Shown: positions 1 through 5,705 of the stretch, one piece after another
Numbering within the stretch: the stretch's first letter is position 1
How the letters are laid out: each line of letters starts with the position of its first letter
NCBI GenBank assembly: GCA_002432085.1
Contig: DJFN01000161.1
Span: 7,150-12,854, forward strand
Length of the DNA: 5,705 nt
Origin: Flavobacteriales bacterium UBA5871
GTDB taxonomy: Bacteria > Bacteroidota > Bacteroidia > Flavobacteriales_D > Crocinitomicaceae
Direction: 5' to 3'
Position numbers and translations under genes: made by a program
The notes under the pieces: model-generated
The model's database searches: none
What the model was told of the DNA's origin: nothing
The model's input: the letters and a program-made list of their open reading frames with translations, nothing else

Positions 1-1
1 C

Positions 2-496
2 GACAGCGGTTCGGTAACACTCAACGGCACGAATCCGTTCACGCTTTCCAAAAACGAGCTGGCACGGTTTCGCAATCAGCAAATCGGCTTTGTATTCCAG
101 TTTCACCAGCTTTTGCCGGAATTCACGGCACTGGAAAACGTCGTTATGCCTGCACTCATCGGTGGTTTATCAATGACCGACGCAAAAAAGCGCGGAATGG
201 AGCTCCTGGAGCGATTGGGATTGTCTGAAAGATGGGAACATCAGCCTTCTGCCCTTTCCGGCGGTGAACAGCAACGTGTGGCCGTAGCGCGCGCGCTGAT
301 GAACAATCCGCGTGTGATTTTCGCCGACGAGCCTTCCGGAAACCTCGATTCGAAGAATGCAACCGAGTTGCATCAGCTGTTTTTCGATCTGCGCAAGGAT
401 TTCGGTCAGACATTCGTGATCGTAACACACAACACGCAGTTAGCGGAAATGGCCGATCGGACGCTGGTGATGTCGGACGGCTACCTGGTGAAATAA
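2..496 (+). CDS. lolD: LolD-like lipoprotein-releasing ABC transporter ATP-binding protein (5' end missing)
   Basis: The reading frame is open from the window edge (frame starting at nt 2) to the TAA at 494-496, giving 164 visible residues. About 60 N-terminal residues, including the Walker A P-loop, lie upstream. Visible ABC ATPase motifs in order are the Q-loop glutamine (nt 98-100, in [18 protein letters not shown]), the signature LSGGEQQR (from nt 254), Walker B VIFADEP (nt 314-334) with D-loop SGNLD, and the switch histidine in VTHN (nt 428-430). The Q-loop sequence followed by PEFTALENV is typical of the LolD/MacB/FtsE subgroup and closest to LolD. In that family the ATPase powers LolC/E-type permeases that extract lipoproteins from the inner membrane for transfer to the outer membrane. 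No permease gene is visible, so the substrate is inferred from sequence type only; a MacB-like exporter ATPase is the alternative. The next gene begins 12 nt downstream, suggesting co-transcription. Confidence 0.88.
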   Translation, partial: DSGSVTLNGTNPFTLSKNELARFRNQQIGFVFQFHQLLPEFTALENVVMPALIGGLSMTDAKKRGMELLERLGLSERWEHQPSALSGGEQQRVAVARALMNNPRVIFADEPSGNLDSKNATELHQLFFDLRKDFGQTFVIVTHNTQLAEMADRTLVMSDGYLVK

Positions 497-508
497 GCTC
501 AAGATTCT

Positions 509-1258
509 ATGAACGCCAGCGAGCTGAAAGAATTCCTCGATTACAAAGCCAATCAGTACAACAATCCTGATTTTATCGACACAGACCCGATTCAGCTCGT
601 GCATCGGTTTGAACGGAAAGAGGATATCGAGATCACCGGTTTATTGCTCTCGACCATTGCCTGGGGCAACCGGAAAGCCATTATTTCCAGCGGCGAGCGT
701 ATCCTGGAAATCATGGAGCAACAGCCGTATGAATTCATCCGCGATTACAAACAGTTTGATTCGCCGTTCGTTCATCGTACTTTCAACGCCGAGGATCTGG
801 ACGCTTTCTTTCGTTCGTTGAAGCGGATTTACCAGAACGGGGGATTGGAACAGGCTTTTGCTAATCATTCTGAGCATAGCGGCGTTTACGGAAGAATCGC
901 TCATTTCCGGGAACAATTCACCCAAGGCGATTTCCCCGATCGTACGCAGAAACACATCGCCAATCCGTTGAAAAACTCGTCTTCCAAGCGGCTGAATATG
1001 TACCTGCGCTGGATGGTCCGAGACGATAAGAAAGGTGTCGATTTCGGCATCTGGAAAAGCATTTCGCCGTCTGAGCTGCATTTGCCACTCGATGTTCACA
1101 CGGGCAACGTAGCGCGCAAGCTGGGCATTCTGACCCGCAAGCAGAACGATTGGAAATCGGTAGCGGAAATCCAGGGAAAACTGGTCGCTATGGATCCGAA
1201 CGATCCTTGCAAGTACGATTTCGCGTTGTTCGGTCTCGGAGCTTTTGAAGGATTTTAA
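509..1258 (+). CDS. TIGR02757 / DUF2400 family protein
   Basis: This 249-aa protein is full length for the TIGR02757 (DUF2400) family, whose biochemical role I do not know to be established. Family hallmarks are GLLLSTIAWGNRK (44-56), FFRSLKRIYQNGGLE (100-114), HIANPLKNSSSKRLNMYLRWM (149-169), GVDFGIW (176-182), LPLDVHTGNVARKLGIL (192-208) and DPNDPCKYDFALFGLG (229-244). My inference is that the layout resembles HhH-GPD DNA glycosylases. The N-terminal LLLSTIAWG helix is like the LLSAQ helix of endonuclease III, and DVHTGNVARKLG is like its VDTHVxRvxxRLG segment with the catalytic Asp. No FeS-type four-cysteine cluster and no obvious hairpin LPGVG motif are present. The ATG at 509 lies 12 nt after the lolD-like stop and has no clear Shine-Dalgarno sequence, as is usual in Bacteroidota. 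It probably shares a transcript with the ABC ATPase, although the functions look unrelated. Confidence 0.9.
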   Translation: MNASELKEFLDYKANQYNNPDFIDTDPIQLVHRFERKEDIEITGLLLSTIAWGNRKAIISSGERILEIMEQQPYEFIRDYKQFDSPFVHRTFNAEDLDAFFRSLKRIYQNGGLEQAFANHSEHSGVYGRIAHFREQFTQGDFPDRTQKHIANPLKNSSSKRLNMYLRWMVRDDKKGVDFGIWKSISPSELHLPLDVHTGNVARKLGILTRKQNDWKSVAEIQGKLVAMDPNDPCKYDFALFGLGAFEGF

Positions 1259-1323
1259 GACTGTTTTCTTGTCTAACGGATTGCTTTCCATGTTCAGCGG
1301 TAAAAGTGGTCAAAAAGATTTTC

Positions 1324-1331
1324 TATCTTTG
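1324..1331 (+). promoter_or_regulatory. Bacteroidota-type -7 promoter box (TATCTTTG)
   Basis: TATCTTTG matches the TAnnTTTG -7 consensus used by the primary sigma factor of Bacteroidota. It lies in the 78-nt gap between the TIGR02757 and BatA-like genes and ends only 5 nt before the ATG at 1337, so the transcript would be leaderless or have a leader of a few nucleotides. I see no TTG -33 element at the usual 19-21 nt spacing; the nearest upstream TTG (1281-1283) is too far away. The call therefore rests on the -7 box and its position. If real, it starts the BatA-like / dihydroorotase-like / methyltransferase transcript. Confidence 0.5.
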
Positions 1332-1336
1332 AAACC

Positions 1337-3391
1337 ATGAAGTGGGTCTATCCTGAATTTTTGTTTGCCCTCGCGGTTATCCTCATCCCGCTTCTCATTC
1401 ATCTTTTTCACTTCAAGCGTTACAAAACGGTCTTTTTCTCGAGTTTGACGTTCCTGAAATCGGTTGAGCAAAATCAGAAAAACACACGCAAGCTCAAATA
1501 CTGGCTGTTGTTCACCATGCGCGCTTTGGCCTTCGCTTTTCTCGTTTTTGCCTTCGCACAGCCTTACATTCCGTTGAAAAACGAAGCGTCGAAAAGCGGC
1601 GTGAATGTAATCGGCGTTTATGTCGATAATTCGTTTTCCATGACACGCGTCGGAAGCAACGGCGAATTGGTCTCGCAAGCCCGCGAGCTGGCAAAATCCA
1701 TTGCGAATGATGCGCCTCGGACTGCTCAATTTGTGCTGTTGACCAACGAGCTGAGTGGCGCCGAAAAACAATCGCTGACGAAGGTTCAGTTTCTCGAAAA
1801 GCTGGAAAAAATCAAACCTGTTTCTTTAGTTCGAAAATCGGCCGATGTGCTCCGTTGGTGGGAACAATGGATGAAAGACAGCGAAAACAACGATTTAACC
1901 ATTGCATCAAGTCAATTGATCTATTTATCTGATTTTCAAAAGTCAACATTTGGAAATACAGGGAAATTCGATAAATGGTCGACACTGCTTTATCCTGTGC
2001 TGCTGAAGCCGGTTAATGCAGGCAATTTGTATGTCGATTCGATCTGGTTTGCAACGCCGGTACAGAAACAAGGAGCGAAACAAACGCTTTACGCACGGCT
2101 GCGCAACGAAGGCGAAGACGCCATTCAGAATGTCGACGTGAATTTCAGTGTCGGATCGATGAACCGCGACGTATTTGCCGACATTCCGGCCAATGGATCG
2201 GATACGGTCGAGCTGAGCTATTTCAACAACCAGGCCGGCAAAATCCGCGGATCGGTAACGATCAACGACCGTCAGATGAACATGGACGACAGCTACTTTT
2301 TCTCGTATGCTGTGCGTGAAAAAAGCGAAGTGCTGATCATCGACGGAGAAAGCGCCGTGACGAACATTTCACTGGTCTACAGCCTCGACGATTACTATAA
2401 AACGACCGTTATCCCTCAGAATCAGCTTGGTTCGACGGATTGCGCCAACAAAGATCTGGTGATCGTCAACGGTGCCAACCAGGTTTCGGCTGCCATGGCT
2501 GATGTATTGGTCGAATTTGCCGAAGACGGCGGAACGCTTTTGCTCTTCCCGGGCTCGAATGCCGGAACAAGCGGCTGGAACGGATTGCTTTCCCGACTAA
2601 AATTACCGTTGTTTACACAGCTCCAAACATCAGGGCTTACGGTGAAACAGATCAACACAAAAGATCCGTTTTTTGATGGCGTGTTCGAACGCAAGCCCGA
2701 AGAACTAAACCTTCCGTTGGTAAAGCAGGCTTATCGTCTGCAGGCGGCTTCGGCAACGCAAAGTATCGACTTGCTTTCATTCCGGAACGGCAATTCTTTC
2801 TTTGTCCGCGGAACCGGCAGTCTTTCCTGCTACCTCTCGGCGACGTCGCTCAGCACGGATTTCAGCTCTTTTACCAGCAATCAGCTGTTCTCGACGGTGT
2901 TGCTGCGTATCGGCGAGCTCAGTCAACGCCAGGCGCCGTATTACCTCGTGATCGGTGAGGACGGCAGCTATCCCGTAGCACAACCGAGCAATACCGAACA
3001 GGCGATTCACCTAAAAAAAGAGGGGATCGATTACATTCCGACGATTTTCCGCAAACGACAGTCGAGCTTTCTTTCCATTCAAGGCCTGGAAGCAGTCAGA
3101 CAGCTGGAATCCGGCAACTATAGCATTAGTACTTCCGCCCAGCAATTAGGTCATTTATCGATCAATTACAACCGCAAGGAATCGAAAATCGCTTCACTTT
3201 CCGATACGGAAATTCGCGACGCATTTGAAAGCGCCGGCATTCGCACGCAATCCGTGAGTCATGCCGAAGGCTGGTCAGGCGCAGGCTTCCTGGAGCTCGA
3301 TCAACCATACAATTACTGGAAATGGTGCGTTGTTTTCGCCCTTGTGTTCCTGCTTGCCGAAATGGGCATCAATTATTTTTGGAAATCTTAA
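1337..3391 (+). CDS. BatA domain / vWA-like membrane protein
   Basis: This is a 684-residue inner-membrane protein. The N-terminus (about 1-80) is the BatA double-transmembrane domain. The start FLFALAVILIPLLIHLFHFK gives TM1 (about 6-26). It is followed by a basic stretch with FFSSLTFLKSV and then TM2 (about 55-75). A von Willebrand A-like region follows, with an intact first MIDAS motif DNSFS (D97, S99, S101) and YLSDF (S198, D199) as the likely distal Asp motif. Residues about 230-325 look like a beta-rich extracytoplasmic domain. Residues about 330-410 (LIIDGE, DLVIVNGAN, GGTLLLFPG) resemble a class I glutamine-amidotransferase-like fold, with no nucleophilic cysteine that I can identify. 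A C-terminal TM helix (about 660-680) ends in a short tail. Most of the chain should be periplasmic. The family is common in Bacteroidota and its role is poorly known; kinship to Bat aerotolerance proteins is by the N-terminal domain only. It probably heads a three-gene operon. Confidence 0.9.
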   Translation: MKWVYPEFLFALAVILIPLLIHLFHFKRYKTVFFSSLTFLKSVEQNQKNTRKLKYWLLFTMRALAFAFLVFAFAQPYIPLKNEASKSGVNVIGVYVDNSFSMTRVGSNGELVSQARELAKSIANDAPRTAQFVLLTNELSGAEKQSLTKVQFLEKLEKIKPVSLVRKSADVLRWWEQWMKDSENNDLTIASSQLIYLSDFQKSTFGNTGKFDKWSTLLYPVLLKPVNAGNLYVDSIWFATPVQKQGAKQTLYARLRNEGEDAIQNVDVNFSVGSMNRDVFADIPANGSDTVELSYFNNQAGKIRGSVTINDRQMNMDDSYFFSYAVREKSEVLIIDGESAVTNISLVYSLDDYYKTTVIPQNQLGSTDCANKDLVIVNGANQVSAAMADVLVEFAEDGGTLLLFPGSNAGTSGWNGLLSRLKLPLFTQLQTSGLTVKQINTKDPFFDGVFERKPEELNLPLVKQAYRLQAASATQSIDLLSFRNGNSFFVRGTGSLSCYLSATSLSTDFSSFTSNQLFSTVLLRIGELSQRQAPYYLVIGEDGSYPVAQPSNTEQAIHLKKEGIDYIPTIFRKRQSSFLSIQGLEAVRQLESGNYSISTSAQQLGHLSINYNRKESKIASLSDTEIRDAFESAGIRTQSVSHAEGWSGAGFLELDQPYNYWKWCVVFALVFLLAEMGINYFWKS

Positions 3392-3406
3392 AACGCTGAA
3401 CGTCTT

Positions 3407-4666
3407 ATGAACATACTTCTTCGCAAAGCAACCATCGTGGATCCGTCTTCTTCACATCACGGAAAGGTACGCGACCTGTTGATCGAAGACGGCCACATCA
3501 CGCAGATCGCGGAGCAGATTACTTCTGAAGCCGATCAGATCGTGGAAGGCGAAAACCTGCACGTTTCGCAAGGCTGGGTCGATCTGAAAGCTCATTTGTG
3601 CGATCCGGGAGAAGAACATAAATCCACCGTAGTTTCCGGACTCGACGCCGCTGCATTCGGCGGATTCACGCACCTGGCGAGCCTGCCGACAACGAAGCCT
3701 GTCGTTGATGGGAAAACGGCTGTGGAATACATTCTTCGTCGTGCGGAACAAAGTGTTACTTCCCTGCACCCGATGGGCTGCATCACGAAAAAGAACGAAG
3801 GCGAACACCTTGCCGAGCTTTACGATATGTTCCAGAGCGGCGTGCGCCTCTTTTCAGACGATCTTCACCCGGTTTCGGGCGGAATCATGTACCGCGCCCT
3901 GCTCTACTCGCGTGATTTCGGCGGAACCGTCGTAGGTTTTTCCCGCGATGCGTCGATTTCCGGAAGCGGCCTGGTGAACGAAGGCGAAGCTTCCACCAAA
4001 ACCGGTCTGAAGGCCGATCCGATCATCGGTGAAGTGATTCGCCTGGAGCGCAATATCCGTTTGCTGGAATACACGGGCGGACGACTGCATGTAACCGGCG
4101 TTTCTTCTGAAGAAGCGGTGAACCTGATCCGCAATGCGAAAGCCAATGGACTGAACATCACCGCAGACGTTCACGCACAGCATCTTATCTTCAACGAAAC
4201 AGCTGTACTCGATTTCGACTCCAGCTACAAGCTCATGCCACCGCTTCGTACGGAACAGGACAGAATGGCGCTCTGGAACGGCCTGAAAGACGGCACGATC
4301 GATTGCATCGTTTCCGATCACCGTCCGAACGACACCGAAGAAACGGATGTGGAATTCGACCACGCAGCCTTCGGAAACAGCACGCTGCAAACGCTTTTCG
4401 GCGAATTGCTGACCGCGAAAGAAGCTTCTGTGGAAACCATCGTTCGTGCGCTGACCGTTCAACCTCGTCAATTACTTGGGATCGAATCCCGTGCTATCGA
4501 ACCAGGTGCTCAGGCCGATCTCACACTTTTTTCACCGGACAAAACCTGGACATTTTCCACTGAAGATGTGCTGATTACGGCGCAAAACACGCCGTTTTTA
4601 AACAAAGAATTAAGAGGATATGTCCACGGCGTTATCAATAACGGTAAATTCGCGCTCAAAGACTAA
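3407..4666 (+). CDS. Dihydroorotase family protein (PyrC-like), probably non-catalytic
   Basis: The 419 residues span the full amidohydrolase fold of class I dihydroorotases, the enzymes that cyclise carbamoyl-aspartate in pyrimidine synthesis. Family landmarks are GWVDLKAHLCDPG (56-68), AAAFGGFTHLASLPTTKPV (81-99), the LFSDD stretch (148-152), LLEYTGGRLHVTGVSS (219-234), MPPLRTEQDR (277-286), DGTIDCIVSDHRP (295-307) and the C-terminal PGAQADLTLF (366-375). Several active-site residues are altered. The canonical HxHLRxPG reads K61-A-H63-L-C65-D-P-G, so the first metal histidine and the substrate arginine are lost. The usual HcED histidine site reads FSRD (178-181), and the HivHxS site reads HVTGVS with Gly231. 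D304-H305 survives. This resembles the pseudo-dihydroorotase branch widespread in Bacteroidota, often annotated simply as dihydroorotase. A role as a structural partner (as PyrC' is for aspartate transcarbamoylase in Pseudomonas) or in another reaction is possible. It begins 15 nt after the BatA-like gene. Confidence 0.88.
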   Translation: MNILLRKATIVDPSSSHHGKVRDLLIEDGHITQIAEQITSEADQIVEGENLHVSQGWVDLKAHLCDPGEEHKSTVVSGLDAAAFGGFTHLASLPTTKPVVDGKTAVEYILRRAEQSVTSLHPMGCITKKNEGEHLAELYDMFQSGVRLFSDDLHPVSGGIMYRALLYSRDFGGTVVGFSRDASISGSGLVNEGEASTKTGLKADPIIGEVIRLERNIRLLEYTGGRLHVTGVSSEEAVNLIRNAKANGLNITADVHAQHLIFNETAVLDFDSSYKLMPPLRTEQDRMALWNGLKDGTIDCIVSDHRPNDTEETDVEFDHAAFGNSTLQTLFGELLTAKEASVETIVRALTVQPRQLLGIESRAIEPGAQADLTLFSPDKTWTFSTEDVLITAQNTPFLNKELRGYVHGVINNGKFALKD

Positions 4667-4686
4667 TTGAAATCCTGAAGCTACTT

Positions 4687-5241
4687 ATGTCAAGGAAATC
4701 CTTTTTAAAACAATTCTGGAAAGAACGCAAAATGGTGGGCTCCGTTATTCCCAGCTCGCGCTTTCTTGCCCGGAAAATGCTGGGATCCATCGACTTCAAA
4801 ACGGCCAAAGTAATCATCGAGCTCGGGCCCGGAAACGGCGTTTTTACCCGCATGATGATCGAGCAATTGAGTCCGGACGCGCATTTATTGGTCTTTGAGC
4901 TCAACGATGCGTTCTACGAAGCATTGAAAAGAGAGATCAACGATCCTCGCGTTCACCTCATCCACGATTCAGCGGAGCACATCGGAAAATACCTCGATCA
5001 ATACGGACTCGAAGAAGCCGACGTCGTACTATCTTCCCTTCCGCTGGCGAACTTCCCACTCGTGCTCAAAAACAAAATTCTCTCGGAAAGTCACCGTATC
5101 CTGCGAAGCAACGGTCTTTACGTACAATTCCAGTACTCGCTGAACGCCAAAAAAGTCATCAAGGATTTCTTTCCTTCGCTGCAGATCAGCTTTACACCGG
5201 CGAACTTCCCTCCTGCTTTTGTCTATACATGCCGTAAATAA
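4687..5241 (+). CDS. SAM-dependent methyltransferase, phospholipid N-methyltransferase (PmtA)-like
   Basis: This is a 184-aa Rossmann-type methyltransferase. The N-terminal helix FLKQFWKERKMVGSVIPSSR (6-25) matches the substrate/membrane-binding start of the PmtA/COG3963 group, which typically reads TGAIxPSSR. Motif I is IIELGPGNGVFTR (43-55). E71 at the end of strand 2 should bind the SAM ribose, D94 sits at the motif III position, and VVLSSLPL (113-120) is the motif IV region, similar to the SGLPL of PmtA. PmtA enzymes methylate phosphatidylethanolamine toward phosphatidylcholine at the cytoplasmic membrane. The same fold and motifs also occur in KsgA/Erm rRNA dimethylases, but those carry N-[LIVF]-P-[FY] and a C-terminal domain absent here. 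The lipid substrate is inferred. The ATG lies 20 nt after the dihydroorotase-like stop with no Shine-Dalgarno, and the gene is probably last in the operon, before a repeat-bearing gap. Confidence 0.8.
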   Translation: MSRKSFLKQFWKERKMVGSVIPSSRFLARKMLGSIDFKTAKVIIELGPGNGVFTRMMIEQLSPDAHLLVFELNDAFYEALKREINDPRVHLIHDSAEHIGKYLDQYGLEEADVVLSSLPLANFPLVLKNKILSESHRILRSNGLYVQFQYSLNAKKVIKDFFPSLQISFTPANFPPAFVYTCRK

Positions 5242-5252
5242 TTGACGATGGA

Positions 5253-5332
5253 CAATTGACAGTTGACAATTAATGTTCAACTGATCAATTGAATCGTTAC
5301 AATTGTGCATTTCCATTGTGAACTGTCAATTG
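5253..5332. repeat. CAATTG-rich imperfect inverted repeat
   Basis: The arms are CAATTGACAGTTGACAAT (5253-5270) and ATTGTGAACTGTCAATTG (5315-5332). They pair over 18 nt with one mismatch (G5265 against G5320), and the outer 12 nt are perfect. The 44-nt loop holds two further CAATTG copies (5286-5291, 5300-5305), giving four in 80 nt. The left arm also contains a GACAATT direct repeat (5251-5257, 5265-5271), and related TTGAC units begin right after the methyltransferase stop. No U-run follows, so it is not a typical intrinsic terminator. It resembles the ATTGACAATT-type intergenic repeats seen across many Bacteroidota genomes. Confidence 0.8.
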
Positions 5333-5366
5333 GATTCCTAAGCTCAAAAAACACTTCTGAGAACCG

Positions 5367-5397
5367 TTCCGCTATCTCGTTCGAATCATTATTTTTG
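5367..5397 (+). promoter_or_regulatory. Probable trxB promoter (-33-like TTC, -7 TATTTTTG)
   Basis: TATTTTTG at 5390-5397 fits the Bacteroidota -7 consensus TAnnTTTG. A TTC at 5367-5369, 20 nt upstream, is a two-of-three match to the TTG -33 element at normal spacing. The ATG of the thioredoxin reductase gene follows 27 nt after the -7 box, leaving a short A-rich leader with no strong Shine-Dalgarno. The promoter separates this gene from the upstream operon. Confidence 0.55.
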
Positions 5398-5424
5398 TTG
5401 ACCCAAAATCAAAGAGAACACACA

Positions 5425-5705
5425 ATGAGTGCAGAAAAAGTAAAATGCCTGATCATAGGCTCCGGACCTGCGGGTTATACAGCTGCGATATACGCTGCAC
5501 GTGCCGAAATGAAACCTGTTATGTATGTAGGTTTGCAACCGGGCGGACAGCTCACGACAACGAATGAAGTGGAAAACTTCCCGGGTTATCCGGAAGGCGT
5601 TACCGGTCCTGAAATGATGCTTCAACTGGAAGCTCAGGCCAAGCGCTTCGAAACGGATGTTCGTTCGGGTTTCATCAGCAAAGTAGACTTTAGCGGTCCT
5701 GTTCA
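5425..5705 (+). CDS. trxB: Thioredoxin reductase, N-terminal part (3' end outside the window)
   Basis: The first 93 complete codons are visible, about 30% of the usual 310-320 residues. The FAD dinucleotide-binding motif is [19 protein letters not shown] (8-26, GxGxxG). It is followed by the flavin-contacting [19 protein letters not shown] (46-64), which is close to diagnostic for low-molecular-weight TrxB, and by the helix [16 protein letters not shown]. TrxB is a cytosolic FAD enzyme that passes electrons from NADPH to thioredoxin. The redox CxxC and the NADPH-binding domain lie beyond the edge and cannot be checked. The ATG at 5425 is chosen because the beta-strand of the FAD motif begins six residues after it and a -7 promoter box lies upstream. 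Ferredoxin/flavodoxin-NADP reductases of the TrxB-like type are the alternative, but the GGQLTTTxEVENFPG segment argues for TrxB. Confidence 0.93.
   Translation, partial: MSAEKVKCLIIGSGPAGYTAAIYAARAEMKPVMYVGLQPGGQLTTTNEVENFPGYPEGVTGPEMMLQLEAQAKRFETDVRSGFISKVDFSGPV

Noticed and set aside
641..1291. Long minus-strand open frame (216 codons) opposite the TIGR02757 gene
   Set aside because: It is a shadow of a clearly recognisable + strand gene, and its translation has no recognisable family features.
1891..1980. AT-rich patch (about 31% GC by hand count) inside the BatA-like gene, as a possible insertion
   Set aside because: The reading frame is continuous, it includes the YLSDF motif expected for the family, and there are no flanking repeats; most likely local codon variation.
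3854..4471. Minus-strand open frame of 205 codons opposite the dihydroorotase-like gene
   Set aside because: It is antisense to a full-length conserved family protein, its composition is atypical, and it shows no domain or credible start context.
5029..5316. Minus-strand open frame starting in the CAATTG repeat, with an N-terminus reading NCQLSIV
   Set aside because: NCQLSIV-type peptides are the known spurious translation of ATTGACAATT repeats, and the remainder is antisense to the methyltransferase gene.
5253..5332. Intrinsic terminator for the methyltransferase operon
   Set aside because: The stem is AT-rich with a 44-nt loop and no U-run follows, so it does not fit a Rho-independent terminator; kept as a repeat only.
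5241..5335. CRISPR-like repeats
   Set aside because: The repeated units are only 6-7 nt with no regular spacer length and no cas genes nearby.

Overview
The window looks like an ordinary chromosomal stretch from a member of the Bacteroidota, probably Flavobacteriales-like. Four things point there. A TIGR02757/DUF2400 protein, a BatA-domain membrane protein and a divergent dihydroorotase-like protein sit close together. The start codons lack clear Shine-Dalgarno sequences. TAnnTTTG-type -7 promoter boxes lie just upstream of two genes. The ABC ATPase has LolD-type sequence. Base composition is moderate and fairly even. The genus cannot be named from this sequence alone.

Layout: all six genes are on the + strand. 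(1) The 3' three-quarters of a LolD-like lipoprotein-releasing ABC ATPase (2-496) is followed after 12 nt by (2) a TIGR02757/DUF2400 protein (509-1258). A 78-nt gap with a -7 box then precedes a three-gene run with gaps of 15 and 20 nt: (3) a 684-aa BatA/vWA-type membrane protein (1337-3391), (4) a dihydroorotase-family protein (3407-4666) and (5) a small SAM-dependent methyltransferase resembling phospholipid N-methyltransferases (4687-5241). A 183-nt intergenic region (5242-5424) holds a CAATTG-rich inverted repeat and a second -7 box. It leads into (6) the 5' end of a thioredoxin reductase gene (5425 to the window edge).

How the genes may work together: LolD, the BatA-like protein and the putative lipid methyltransferase all suggest envelope functions. 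TrxB (cytosolic thiol redox) and the TIGR02757 protein (fold reminiscent of HhH-GPD DNA glycosylases) look like neighbours with unrelated jobs. The most notable gene is the dihydroorotase homologue. It keeps the overall family sequence but has lost several metal-binding histidines and the substrate arginine, so it is probably a pseudo-enzyme or has another activity. Its tight linkage to a vWA membrane protein is the most unexplained association here. I see no CRISPR array, transposase, tRNA, rRNA, phage gene or recognisable defence system.
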